Assembly (NCBI GenBank): GCA_005502925.1
Contig: SCPD01000002.1
Location: 1 to 64,000, forward strand
Origin: Rhizobiales bacterium Y(2018)
GTDB taxonomy: Bacteria > Pseudomonadota > Alphaproteobacteria > Rhizobiales > Aestuariivirgaceae
DNA: 64,000 nt
Direction: 5' to 3'
Of the stretch, positions 26,157 through 34,852 are shown in pieces. Within the stretch, counting starts at the first letter, position 1; every line of letters begins with the position of its first letter. Made by a program: the position numbers and the translations under genes. The notes below the pieces were generated by a model, which ran no database searches, was not told where the DNA came from, and saw nothing but the letters and a program-made list of their open reading frames with translations.

Positions 26157-27042
26157 CCGCATCGGCATCGATCTCGGCGGCACCAAGATCGACGCGATCG
26201 TTCTTGCAGACGATGGCCGCGTCCGGTTCGAGAAACGTGTGTCGACGCCCAAGACCTATGACGCGATCCTCGCGGCGATCGCCGGGCTGGTGCGCGAGGC
26301 GGAAGCGCATGCGGGCGCTGGCGTCACCATCGGCATCGGCGCGCCGGGCTCGGTCGCGCCCAAGACCGGTCTGTGGCGCAACGCCAATATCCTCGACTGC
26401 AACGGCAAGCCGATGCCGGCCGATATCGAGCGGCTGCTGGGCCGGCCGGTCAGGCTCGAGAACGACGCCAATTGCTTCGCTCTGTCGGAGGCCCATGACG
26501 GGGCAGGGGCGGGCCATGGCGTCGTCGCCTGCTTCACCATCGGCACGGCGCTGGGCGGCGGCCTCGTCATCGACGGCCAGGTGCGCCACGGGCCGAACAA
26601 TGAAGCGGCCGAATTCGGTCACACGCCGATGCCCTGGCCCAATGACAGCGAATGGCCGCTTATTCCCTGCTTCTGCGGCAAGGCGGGCTGCGTCGAGCAA
26701 TATGTGTCGGGCACCGGTCTTACGCGCGACTATGCCAAAGCAACCGGCGTGGCGCTGAAGGGGCCCGACCTCGTCGCCAAAGCGCGCGCCGGTGATGACA
26801 TGGCGAAGGCCGCGATCGACCGGCTCGCTGACCGGCTGGCGCGCCTCACCGCGGCGATCGTCAATGTGATCGATCCCGACATCTTCGTCATCGGCGGTGG
26901 CCTGTCGGGCCTGCCGGAGCTCGTCGAGGAACTGGGGCCGCGTGCCGGCCGTTACGCATTCTCCGGCGCCGCCAGCGTCAAGGTGGCGCGCGCCCGGCAT
27001 GGCGAAAAAAGCGGTGTGCGCGGTGCCGCGCGGCTGTGGTAA
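26131..27042 (+). CDS. ROK-family sugar kinase (Mak/NagK-like)
   Basis: This is a 303-residue ROK kinase. It shows the ATP site IGIDLGGTKID (about 11-21), the sugar site LENDANCFALSE with catalytic Asp, IGTALGGGLVIDG, the EFGHTPMPWP segment, and the zinc motif CFCGKAGCVEQ. The EFGHxPxPW-CxCG combination is that of fructo-/mannokinase Mak and of N-acetylglucosamine kinase NagK. The start ATG at 26131 lies inside the cupin gene in another frame. Next to the glucose/mannose-type importer and a phosphomannose-isomerase-like cupin, mannose or fructose is the most sensible substrate. Confidence 0.87.
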   Translation: MTTSTTAPDRIGIDLGGTKIDAIVLADDGRVRFEKRVSTPKTYDAILAAIAGLVREAEAHAGAGVTIGIGAPGSVAPKTGLWRNANILDCNGKPMPADIERLLGRPVRLENDANCFALSEAHDGAGAGHGVVACFTIGTALGGGLVIDGQVRHGPNNEAAEFGHTPMPWPNDSEWPLIPCFCGKAGCVEQYVSGTGLTRDYAKATGVALKGPDLVAKARAGDDMAKAAIDRLADRLARLTAAIVNVIDPDIFVIGGGLSGLPELVEELGPRAGRYAFSGAASVKVARARHGEKSGVRGAARLW

Positions 27043-27075
27043 GCAAGGCGCGAAAACGTCGGAAGGATCGTGAGC

Positions 27076-27463
<388 letters not shown>

Positions 27464-27471
<8 letters not shown>

Positions 27472-27856
27472 TCGTCGCGACGACGAGCCGATCGTCTTCG
27501 AAGCGGCGGTGCCGATCGTGCGCATCTTCGACGTGCCCAAGGCGTATGAATTCTATCTTGGCTTCTTGGGTTTTGCCGTCGACTGGGAGCATCGTTACGG
27601 CGACAACTCCCCGCTTTATACGCAGATCTCGCGTTCAGGGCTGAGGCTGCATCTCTCCGAACATGCGGGCGACGCGACGCCTGGCGGCAATATGTGCGTC
27701 TACATGAAAGGCATCCGCGCCTTCCAGCGCGAGCTCATCGGAAAAGACTCCCGCTATATGAGGCCCGGCCTCGAGGATCAGGACGGAAGGCTCGAGGTCG
27801 AGGTCATCGACCCGTTCGGCAACCGCATCCGCTTCATGGAATTGAAGGACGGATGA
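27464..27856 (+). CDS. Glyoxalase/bleomycin-resistance fold (VOC) protein
   Basis: This is a 130-residue VOC-superfamily protein with the usual repeated beta-alpha-beta-beta units: [22 protein letters not shown] at about residues 17-38, and [16 protein letters not shown] at the end. The middle segment [15 protein letters not shown] resembles bleomycin-binding proteins of the Ble type. It overlaps the cupin gene by 8 nt, so both may act on the same compound. Whether it binds a drug, or is an enzyme such as a dioxygenase or lactoylglutathione lyase, cannot be decided. Confidence 0.8.
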
Positions 27857-27938
27857 TCTGAAGGAGCCAGGCGGAGCGTTCCGAATAGCGAGACTCAGGA
27901 TTTACCCTCGTTCCCCCTTCTCCCGCTTGCGCAGTGCT

Positions 27939-28052
27939 GTCCGGGGAAATTCGTCGAACCACGCAAGCCTCACCCGCATTCCCCTTCTCCCGCAAGCGGG
28001 AGAAGGGGAATTCAGGCAGAGACTTATACTGTTCGATCAAGTTTCCCCGGAC
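27939..28052. repeat. Nested long inverted repeat containing a family A palindrome
   Basis: Outer arms GTCCGGGGAAA (27939-27949) and TTTCCCCGGAC (28042-28052) plus TCGAAC / GTTCGA (27954-27959, 28031-28036) flank a perfect 16-bp stem with a 2-nt loop at 27978-28011. A partial extra copy of the CCCTTCTCCCGC arm lies at 27913-27926. The element sits between two convergent genes. Termination is a likely effect. Confidence 0.75.
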
Positions 28053-28091
28053 GGCCATGCGCATTTGCCGGAGAGTGGAAGCTGGGCCGGA

Positions 28092-28928
28092 TCAATTCGA
28101 GGTGGTGAACCCGCATTGTTTCTGCTCCATGGCAATCTGCTCGGTAATGCGGATGGCATTCTCCGAATAGGCTTGCGTCACCGAGCCGTGATTTACGGTC
28201 TTGCCGCGGAGCGGACTCACGGCTTCGCAGAGGTGGAAGACATGCGGGGTTGAAGACTTCTTGGCCCCGGCTTCAGGCGCGATCCAATACACGACATCCT
28301 GACCATTCGGGTTCTGGGTGGTTTTCGTGGCGTCGGTCACGGCCTGCGAATCCCGGGCGATGTCCTGTGCCTGCGCCGCGACTTCCGGTGAGCAGGCCGT
28401 GGTCGGCTGACCGGCCCTGATCTGGGTCGCGCACTCATTCATGTCTTCGGTGTACTGCTCGACCGACGGCGGCTGGAAATTCACCCCGATGAGCGCGGCG
28501 ACCACGGCGAGGACGGCGCCGACGCCGCCCGCGATCTTCTTGTTCTGGGGATCCATGTCCTTGTCCATGAAGATCAGGATCACCAGCGGCAGGAAGGCGA
28601 TCAGCGTGATGATCGCCCCGAGCTGGTTCTGGACAAAGAACCGGAAAGTGTCGGCCTTGCTGGCCGGATTTTTCCTGTTGGCAGCCTTCCACAGCAAGCT
28701 GCCGGCAATTGCGAAGATTGCGATCCCGACCAGAATGCCGATCAGCAGCCCGAGATTGCCTTGGTCAAACTTGTGCTGTCTGAGCAAAACAATGCCGGCG
28801 ATCTCACCGCCGATGGCGACAGCCCACGAAAGCAGGGCGAAGATCCGGAGCCGCGTGGCGCCGCCCTTCTGATCCTGTGTCGCCTGCCAGGCTTTGGTGA
28901 CGTCCACTTCCGGCTTCTTGTCGGACAT
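28092..28928 (-). CDS. Hypothetical membrane protein with a cysteine-bearing C-terminal domain
   Basis: I do not recognise this 278-residue protein. The first 30 residues are polar, then about four hydrophobic segments follow (roughly 30-50, 60-80, 103-120 and 133-150). The C-terminal 125 residues are soluble and hold four cysteines (in ECATQ, TACSP, HLCEA, KQCGF), which could make two disulfides if that part faces the periplasm. There is no recognisable catalytic motif. It is a single gene between convergent repeats and the divergent end of the Gfo/Idh gene; the ribosome site is GGGAGGTC upstream of 28928. Confidence 0.75.
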   Translation of the reverse strand: MSDKKPEVDVTKAWQATQDQKGGATRLRIFALLSWAVAIGGEIAGIVLLRQHKFDQGNLGLLIGILVGIAIFAIAGSLLWKAANRKNPASKADTFRFFVQNQLGAIITLIAFLPLVILIFMDKDMDPQNKKIAGGVGAVLAVVAALIGVNFQPPSVEQYTEDMNECATQIRAGQPTTACSPEVAAQAQDIARDSQAVTDATKTTQNPNGQDVVYWIAPEAGAKKSSTPHVFHLCEAVSPLRGKTVNHGSVTQAYSENAIRITEQIAMEQKQCGFTTSN

Positions 28929-29050
28929 GCTCTGACCTCCCTGTCAACATTCCTGCCGACAAACGTCGAAAGGAAGCCTACCCCGCGTCATTGCGCAAAG
29001 CTTTGCACAATCTTCCAGGCACGTAAACTCTCATTCATCCGATCTGGTCT

Positions 29051-30040
29051 TCACACCTTCTCCCATTTCCGGCTCTTTTCCGAACGGAAGAACGCATCGA
29101 TGATCTTCATGCTCTGGATCGCGTCCTTGACGCCGTAATCGGCCTTTTCCTTCTTGCGGATGACGCGGTTGAAGGCCTCGCCCTGCAATTGATACTGATC
29201 GCTCACCGGCAATTCGTGTGTCTTGCCTTCATTCATTTCCATGCCTTGCACGAAAAAGCGGTTCGGCTTGTCGGGCGGCGCGTTGAAGGGGATTTCGATC
29301 TCGATGCGGCCCTTGGTGCCGAGGATCTGCACGCGCTGGAACGGCGCCGTCTGCGTCGCGATGGCGAAGGAGAGCTGCCGGCCTTTGCCGAAATCGGCAA
29401 GCCCGCTCATGATGCGGTCGATCTTGAATTTGGGGTCGCGGTCGAAGACGCCGGTCACGCGCTTGGGCTCGGCATCGAAAATGAAACGTGCCACGGTGAT
29501 CGGATAGCAGCCGATGTCGAGCAGCCCGCCGCCGCCGATCTTGGCGTCGTTGCGGACATTCTTCGGGTCGTCGAGAAAATAGGAGAACAGCACCTGGATG
29601 AGGCGCGGCTCGCCGATCTCGCCCTTGGCGATGCGCTTGCGCACCTCCAGCCATTGCGCGGCATGGCGCACCATGAAGGCTTCGGCGACATAGATGCCTT
29701 TCGGCGTCTTCTTGAGCTTTTCGGCTTCCTTGGCGGTGATGGCGATCGGCTTCTCGCACAGCACATGCTTGCCGGCCTTGGCGGCGGCGAGCGTCAAGGG
29801 CACATGCAGGTGATTGGGCAGCGGATTATAGACTGCCTCGATCTCGGGATCGGCGAGCATCTCCTCATAGGACCCATAGGCCTTGGCGATGCCGAGCTCC
29901 TTCGCCCATTTCTGCGCCGTCTTCTTGTCGCGCGACGAGATCGCCGTGATCACGATCTCCTTGCTCTTCAGCATGCCGGGGATGACTTTCTTGACCCCGA
30001 TATTGGCCGTCGAGATGATGCCCCACTTGACTGGTTTCAT
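29051..30040 (-). CDS. Gfo/Idh/MocA-family NAD(P)-dependent oxidoreductase
   Basis: This is a 329-residue dehydrogenase of the sugar/inositol type. An N-terminal Rossmann domain (WGIISTANIGVKKVIPG, then the EKPIA motif near residue 95 with the catalytic Lys) is followed by an alpha/beta domain with GGGLLDIGCYPI (about 160-171). I start it at 30040 with AAAGGAA upstream; the open frame further out only crosses the intergenic repeat. The substrate is unknown, probably a sugar or cyclitol. It lies downstream of betI on the same strand but the repeat at 30058-30113 separates them. Confidence 0.87.
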   Translation of the reverse strand: MKPVKWGIISTANIGVKKVIPGMLKSKEIVITAISSRDKKTAQKWAKELGIAKAYGSYEEMLADPEIEAVYNPLPNHLHVPLTLAAAKAGKHVLCEKPIAITAKEAEKLKKTPKGIYVAEAFMVRHAAQWLEVRKRIAKGEIGEPRLIQVLFSYFLDDPKNVRNDAKIGGGGLLDIGCYPITVARFIFDAEPKRVTGVFDRDPKFKIDRIMSGLADFGKGRQLSFAIATQTAPFQRVQILGTKGRIEIEIPFNAPPDKPNRFFVQGMEMNEGKTHELPVSDQYQLQGEAFNRVIRKKEKADYGVKDAIQSMKIIDAFFRSEKSRKWEKV

Positions 30041-30057
30041 ATCCGCGTTCCTTTCTA

Positions 30058-30113
30058 AGCATCGGTCCGAAAAGTGCGAAGCGGTTTTCGGATAAACCGA
30101 TGCGCAAAACAAG
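30058..30113. repeat. Palindromic repeat, family C, copy 1
   Basis: Arms GCATCGG and CCGATGC surround CCGAAAAGTGCGAAGCGGTTTTCGG. A second copy is at 57051-57107. Both create short spurious open frames in the same register, which explains false N-terminal extensions of the neighbouring genes. Confidence 0.85.
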
Positions 30114-30128
30114 GAGTCTAAGAGACTT

Positions 30129-30707
30129 TTAGGCTGCGATCATAGCGTCGGCATAGGCGCGTGTCATGGCGCGCGGCACTTCGGCATCGTCCGGCCGCCC
30201 GGTGAGCGCATAACGCAGCCACAGCCCGTCGATGAGGGCGCCGATGCCGAGCGCCACGTCTTCGGCGCGCGGCCGTCCGATCAGCGGCACGAGATTATAG
30301 ACGAGATTGCTGTGCAGCCGCCGGTGATAGATGCGCAGGATGCGCTGCAGCTTTTCCGACTCGCGCGCATTGCCATAAAGCGCCAGCCAGGCGCTGAACA
30401 CTTCCTCGGCGAATTGCGCATCGCCATAGGAAGCATGGATGATCGCATGGATGCGCTCGCGCGGCGTGTGGGCATTGCGCATGCGTTCCACCGCCTCGCG
30501 CCTGAGCACATCGAGCATCGCCCGCATGGTGGCGGCGAGCAGGTCGGTCTTGTCGGCGAAATAGTGATGCACGATGCCGGTCGAGACGCCGGCCTTGCGG
30601 GCGATGCGCGCCACGGTTGCGCTGGCGAATCCATGCTCATGGATCGACGAGATCGCCGCATCGATCAGCTGCTGGCGCCGGATCGGTTTCATTCCCCTCT
30701 TGGGCAT
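30129..30707 (-). CDS. betI: TetR-family repressor BetI (choline-responsive)
   Basis: This is a 192-residue TetR regulator whose whole length resembles BetI: RRQQLIDAAISSIHEHGFASATVARIARKAGVSTGIVHHYF gives the DNA-binding domain (about 9-50), and the ligand domain contains WLALYGNA and DGLWLRYAL. BetI represses choline-to-betaine genes and is released by choline. It diverges from choX across 145 bp with a matching palindrome at 30767-30782. No betA or betB is in this window, so here it probably controls choline uptake. Confidence 0.87.
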   Translation of the reverse strand: MPKRGMKPIRRQQLIDAAISSIHEHGFASATVARIARKAGVSTGIVHHYFADKTDLLAATMRAMLDVLRREAVERMRNAHTPRERIHAIIHASYGDAQFAEEVFSAWLALYGNARESEKLQRILRIYHRRLHSNLVYNLVPLIGRPRAEDVALGIGALIDGLWLRYALTGRPDDAEVPRAMTRAYADAMIAA

Positions 30708-30766
30708 TGGTGCCTCTTTATGCCTGGGCTTATTGCCTGGGCCGCCCGCCTAGCCTATCGTTTTCC

Positions 30767-30782
30767 TTGGACGCTCGTCCAA
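30767..30782. promoter_or_regulatory. Probable BetI operator in the betI-choX gap
   Basis: TTGGACG-CT-CGTCCAA is a perfect 16-bp inverted repeat followed by a -35-like TTGACG at 30791-30796 for choX. Known BetI sites share the TTGGACGT/CGTCCAA core, as I recall. Its location between the divergent genes fits repression of both. Confidence 0.7.
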
Positions 30783-30852
30783 TAAAAAGCTTGACGATCC
30801 CCCCGCAAATGAGAGTAGTCTTTCCGGCAAAGATAGCCATAGGGAGGATAAG

Positions 30853-31809
30853 ATGACCACGAAGTTACGGGCTTTGCTGGGCGTATTGGCGTTGAGCGCC
30901 AGCTTGGGCCTGATGGCCGAAGCGGCCGCGGCGGGTGATGCCGAAGCCTGCAAGAAGGTGCGTTTCTCGGATGTCGGCTGGACCGATATCACCGCCACCA
31001 CCGCGACCGCGAATGTCCTCCTCGAGGCGCTGGGTTATGAGCCCGAAGTGCAGCTCCTGTCGGTGCCCGTCACCTACAGCTCGCTCAAGAGCAAGGACAT
31101 CGATGTCTTCCTCGGCAACTGGATGCCGACTATGGAAAACGACATCAAGCCTTATCGCGAGGATGGTTCGGTCGAAACGCTGGGCGTCAATCTCGAAGGC
31201 GCCAAATATACGCTGGCCGTTCCCAAATATACTTATGACGCCGGCCTCAAGGATTTCGCCGACATCGCCAAGTTCAAGGACAAGCTCGACAACAAGATCT
31301 ACGGCATCGAACCCGGCAATGACGGCAACCGGCTGATCCTCGACATGATTTCCGGCGACAAGTTCGGGCTCAAAGGCTTCGAGCTCGTCGAAAGCTCGGA
31401 GCAGGGTATGCTGTCACAGGTCGCTAAATCGGCGCCGAAGAAAACCGATATGGTCTTCCTCGGCTGGGAGCCGCATCCGATGAACGCCAATTTCGAGATG
31501 GCCTATCTGGCGGGCGGCGATGACGTCTTCGGTCCGAATTTCGGCGGCGCCACGGTCGCGACCAATGTGCGCAAAGGTTATGTCGCAGAGTGTCCGAATG
31601 TCGGCAAATTCATCGCCAATCTCAAATTCACGCTCAAGATGGAAAATGAGATCATGGGCGGCATCCTCAATGACGGCAAGGAAGCCAAGGCCGCCGCGAC
31701 CGAGTGGCTCAAGGCCAATCCCGACGCGGTGACGCCGTGGCTCCAGGGCGTCACGACCTTCGATGGCGGCGACGCCGCCGCCGCGGTCAAGGCCAAGCTC
31801 GGCGGCTGA
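30853..31809 (+). CDS. choX: Choline ABC transporter substrate-binding protein ChoX
   Basis: This is the periplasmic choline-binding protein, 318 residues with a signal peptide (about residues 1-27). The mature protein has VGWTDITATTATA and the segments LGNWMPTM and LGWEPHPMN, whose tryptophans line the aromatic box of ChoX/ProX-type proteins. The start at 30853 has AGGGAGGA upstream. It leads the choX-choW-choV operon and is followed by a terminator-like hairpin, so it is probably made in excess. Choline is more likely than glycine betaine because of betI next door and the ChoX-like motifs. Confidence 0.9.
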   Translation: MTTKLRALLGVLALSASLGLMAEAAAAGDAEACKKVRFSDVGWTDITATTATANVLLEALGYEPEVQLLSVPVTYSSLKSKDIDVFLGNWMPTMENDIKPYREDGSVETLGVNLEGAKYTLAVPKYTYDAGLKDFADIAKFKDKLDNKIYGIEPGNDGNRLILDMISGDKFGLKGFELVESSEQGMLSQVAKSAPKKTDMVFLGWEPHPMNANFEMAYLAGGDDVFGPNFGGATVATNVRKGYVAECPNVGKFIANLKFTLKMENEIMGGILNDGKEAKAAATEWLKANPDAVTPWLQGVTTFDGGDAAAAVKAKLGG

Positions 31810-31831
31810 GGCTGGACCATAGGCAAAATCA

Positions 31832-31861
31832 AGGCGACCCGTGACGGCGGGTCGCCTTTTT
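31832..31861 (+). terminator. Terminator-like hairpin between choX and choW
   Basis: A 10-bp stem AGGCGACCCG / CGGGTCGCCT with a 6-nt loop is followed by five T residues. It should cause partial termination after choX, giving more binding protein than permease. Confidence 0.8.
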
Positions 31862-31901
31862 GTTAGGGTCAAAGAAAAACGAACTTTAGGGGAGGGCTGA
31901 G

Positions 31902-32759
31902 GTGGATCCGGTCACGCAATTCATCACCGCCTGGAAGATTCCGATCGGCGCCTGGGGCAAGGCGTTTTTTGGCTTCCTCACGACCAATTTCGAATGGTTC
32001 TTCGACGGCATCGCCCGCGGCTTCACCGTGGTGCTCGAAGGCCTGATCGGCCTCGTCCTGATGCTGCCGCCGATTGTCGTCGTTCTCCTCATCGCCCTTC
32101 TCGCCTGGTATCTGCAGCGCTCGGTCAAGCTTGCGATTGCCGTGGTGATCGGCCTGCTGCTCATCATCAATCTCGGCTTCTGGAAGGAAACCATCGAAAC
32201 CCTGGCGCTGGTCATCGCCGCCGCCGGCGTGTCGATGGCGATCGGCGTGCCGCTCGGCATCGCCACCGCCCACAGGCCGTGGCTGTTCCGGGTCTTGCGG
32301 CCGGTTCTCGACCTCATGCAGACCATGCCGACCTTCGTCTATCTGATCCCGGTGCTGGTGCTGTTCGGTCTGGGCCTGGCGCCCGGCCTCATCGCCACCG
32401 TGATCTTCGCCATTCCGGCGCCCGTGCGCCTCACCCATCTCGGCATCACCTCGGTGCCGAAGCAGCTCATCGAGGCGGGTGAAGCCTTCGGCGCCACCAA
32501 GCGGCAGCTCTTGTGGAAGGTGGAACTGCCGGCGGCGTTGCCGACCATCATGGCCGGCCTCACCCAATGCATCATGCTGTCGCTCTCCATGGTGGTGATC
32601 GCCGCTCTCGTCGGCGCCAATGGTCTCGGCAAGCCGGTGGTGCGCGCTCTGAACTCGGTCAATATCCCGCTCGGTCTCGAAGCCGGTATCGCCATCGTGG
32701 TGCTCGCCATCATTCTCGACCGCGTCTGCCGCGTCGGCGAAAGGAAAAAAGCCGCATGA
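31902..32759 (+). CDS. choW: Choline ABC transporter permease ChoW
   Basis: This is a 285-residue permease of the ProW/OpuAB type with about seven hydrophobic segments. The start is a GTG with a GGGGAGGG ribosome site. The EAA loop (QLIEAGEAFGATKRQLLWKVELP, about 188-210) contacts ChoV. Its stop overlaps the ATPase start as ATGA. The single permease should act as a homodimer. Confidence 0.9.
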   Translation: MDPVTQFITAWKIPIGAWGKAFFGFLTTNFEWFFDGIARGFTVVLEGLIGLVLMLPPIVVVLLIALLAWYLQRSVKLAIAVVIGLLLIINLGFWKETIETLALVIAAAGVSMAIGVPLGIATAHRPWLFRVLRPVLDLMQTMPTFVYLIPVLVLFGLGLAPGLIATVIFAIPAPVRLTHLGITSVPKQLIEAGEAFGATKRQLLWKVELPAALPTIMAGLTQCIMLSLSMVVIAALVGANGLGKPVVRALNSVNIPLGLEAGIAIVVLAIILDRVCRVGERKKAA

Positions 32760-33949
32760 CCACCGCCGTCGAATTCAAGAATGTCGATATCGTCTTCGGC
32801 GAACGCGAGGCGGAAGGGCTGAAGCTTCTCGACCAGGGTGCTTCGCGCTCGGAGATCCTCGAAAAGACCGGCGCCGTGCTGGGTTGTGCCGGCGCCAATC
32901 TTAGCGTGAAGGAAGGCGAGATCAGCGTGCTCATGGGCCTGTCGGGCTCGGGCAAATCCACCTTGCTGCGCGCCGTCAACGGGCTCAACAAGGTGTCGCG
33001 CGGCGAGGTCGTCGTGAATGACGACGGCAAGCCCGTCGACGTTGTCACCTGTTCCCCTGAGACTTTGCGGCGGCTGCGCCAGCATCGCGTCGCCATGGTG
33101 TTCCAGCAATTCGGTCTTCTGCCTTGGCGCACCGTCGCCGAGAATGTCGGCTTCGGCCTCGAGCTCGCCGGCATGGCGGACGGCGAGCGCGCCCAGCGCG
33201 TCGACAAGCAGCTGAAGCTCGTCGGTCTCGATCAATGGTCGAAGAAATACGGCCATGAATTGTCGGGCGGCATGCAGCAACGCGTCGGCCTGGCGCGCGC
33301 TTTCGCCACCGAGGCGCCAATCCTGCTGATGGACGAGCCCTTCTCGGCGCTCGATCCCCTGATCCGCACCAAATTGCAGGACGAGCTTCTGTCACTGCAG
33401 AAGACGCTCAAGAAGACCATCATCTTCGTCAGCCACGATCTCGAAGAGGCGCTGAAGCTCGGCAACCGCATTTCCATCCTCGAAGGCGGCCGCATCGTGC
33501 AGACGGGCCGGCCCGAGGACATCGTGCTCCGGCCCGCCAATGACTATGTCCGCGAATTCATCGCCAATGTGAATCCGCTGAGCGTGCTCACCGCTTACAA
33601 TGTGATGCGCGACGCGCGCGATCTCGAGGAGGCGGGTGAGGGCTGGATCTGGCTCGACCGCCGCCGCACCACCCGCTTCAAGATCGGCGCCGACCGCAAG
33701 GTCGTGGCGGCCGAACGAGACAAGCAGGCCGCCACCTGGGTCGCCTGCTCACATGCTGAAAAGCCGGTCGATCCGTCGGTGCGCCCGGTCTTCTGGGCCA
33801 CACCCGGCACGCCTTTGCGCACCGTGATGCTCGCCATGCACCGCGCCGAGACGGCGCCCGTCGCGCTGTTCGACGAGACCGAGCGTTTCGTCGGCGCCAT
33901 CGGCGTGCGCGACGTGCTGCAGGCGGTGCTCCGCCGCCAGCCGGACTGA
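32756..33949 (+). CDS. choV: Choline ABC transporter ATP-binding protein ChoV
   Basis: This is a 397-residue ATPase of the ProV/OpuAA type. It has the subfamily-specific N-terminal stretch (VFGEREAEGLKLLDQGASRSEIL), Walker A LSGSGKST (about 62-69), signature LSGGMQQRVGLARA, Walker B ILLMDEPFSALD, and a C-terminal region ending ERFVGAIGVRDVLQAVLRR that looks like a CBS-type sensor unit. Such units adjust osmolyte uptake to ionic strength. The araC-type gene begins on the last base of its stop codon (TGATG). Confidence 0.9.
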   Translation: MTTAVEFKNVDIVFGEREAEGLKLLDQGASRSEILEKTGAVLGCAGANLSVKEGEISVLMGLSGSGKSTLLRAVNGLNKVSRGEVVVNDDGKPVDVVTCSPETLRRLRQHRVAMVFQQFGLLPWRTVAENVGFGLELAGMADGERAQRVDKQLKLVGLDQWSKKYGHELSGGMQQRVGLARAFATEAPILLMDEPFSALDPLIRTKLQDELLSLQKTLKKTIIFVSHDLEEALKLGNRISILEGGRIVQTGRPEDIVLRPANDYVREFIANVNPLSVLTAYNVMRDARDLEEAGEGWIWLDRRRTTRFKIGADRKVVAAERDKQAATWVACSHAEKPVDPSVRPVFWATPGTPLRTVMLAMHRAETAPVALFDETERFVGAIGVRDVLQAVLRRQPD

Positions 33950-34743
33950 TGGCGCGCCGCGACTTCCGCATGCGCCCATCGGGCCTTGAGGGCGTCGACG
34001 CCGTCGAGGCGACGACGCGCCATGTCTTCCCGCGTCACACCCATGACCAGTTCGGTATCGGCGTCATCCATCAGGGCGCCCAGAAATCGGCGAGCGGCCG
34101 CGGGCCGGTAGAGGCGGGGCCGGGCGATGCCATCACCGTCAATCCGGGCGAGGTCCATGACGGTATTCCGATCGGCGATCTCGGCCGTTCCTGGCGCATG
34201 CTTTACTTCGATCCGGAGGTGATCGCCGAGGCGGTCAGCGATATGAGCGAAGGCGGAACGAAGGTCTTCGAATTCCATGATCCGGTGATCCGGGACGCGC
34301 GCATCGTCGATCGTTTCCGTGCCCTTTATGCCGCCATGACGGATGGCGAGGCGGGACTATTTCAGCGCGAGGAGATGATCTTCATTCTGCTTGCCGCTTT
34401 GCGGCCGCGCGCCGCCGGTGAGGCCATTCCCGACGCGATTGCAAAGGCGCGTGAGATGATCGAGGCCGACCCGGCCCGTCCCGTCACGCTGGACGAGCTC
34501 GCCCGTGAATGCGGCCTCGGCAAATTCCAATTGCTGCGTGGCTTCTGCAGGGCGACCGGCCTTACGCCGCACGCTTTCCTGATGCAGCGCCGTGTCGCTC
34601 TGGCGCGCCGGCTGATCACCGGGCGTTTGCCGCTCGCCGAGGCGGCGGTGGCTGCGGGCTTCGCCGATCAGAGTCACATGACGCGCCTCTTCGTCAGGAC
34701 CTACGGCGTGTCGCCGGGTCTCTATGCCGGCGCGGCGGCGTGA
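33949..34743 (+). CDS. AraC-family transcriptional regulator
   Basis: This is a 264-residue AraC regulator with an N-terminal cupin sensor (HVFPRHTHDQFGIGVI, NPGEVHDGIP at about 25-70) and two C-terminal helix-turn-helix units from about residue 165 (LDELARECGLGKFQLLRGFCRATGLTPHAFLMQRR; VAAGFADQSHMTRLFVRTYGVSPG). It is translationally coupled to choV by a 1-base overlap. It could control the choline operon or the EamA exporter that follows. Related AraC proteins next to EamA genes often regulate amino-acid-like exporters. The effector is unknown. Confidence 0.87.
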   Translation: MARRDFRMRPSGLEGVDAVEATTRHVFPRHTHDQFGIGVIHQGAQKSASGRGPVEAGPGDAITVNPGEVHDGIPIGDLGRSWRMLYFDPEVIAEAVSDMSEGGTKVFEFHDPVIRDARIVDRFRALYAAMTDGEAGLFQREEMIFILLAALRPRAAGEAIPDAIAKAREMIEADPARPVTLDELARECGLGKFQLLRGFCRATGLTPHAFLMQRRVALARRLITGRLPLAEAAVAAGFADQSHMTRLFVRTYGVSPGLYAGAAA

Positions 34744-34748
34744 AAATT

Positions 34749-34780
34749 CTCCCTCCGCCGCGCGAAGCGCGGGGAGGGAG
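34749..34780. repeat. Palindromic repeat, family F
   Basis: CTCCCTCC...GGAGGGAG arms with an inner CGCGC-GAA-GCGCG form a near-perfect hairpin just after the araC-type stop codon. It may terminate the choline operon transcript, although there is no T-run. Confidence 0.65.
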
Positions 34781-34852
34781 TTGCGGCGAGGGTAAAATCG
34801 CATCTGCAATTTCGTTCAAGACCGCGAAGGCCGGATCGGGCTTTTTGCGGCC

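Noticed and set aside
28929-29050. Small gene or RNA in the gap after the orphan membrane protein
   Set aside because: No ORF with a ribosome site, no tRNA or clear hairpin; only AT-rich sequence with the end of the Gfo/Idh gene on the far side.
29051-30112. Longer N-terminus of the Gfo/Idh protein (24 extra residues)
   Set aside because: The extra part is encoded by the family C repeat; an almost identical peptide arises from the second copy near 57100, so it is a repeat artefact.
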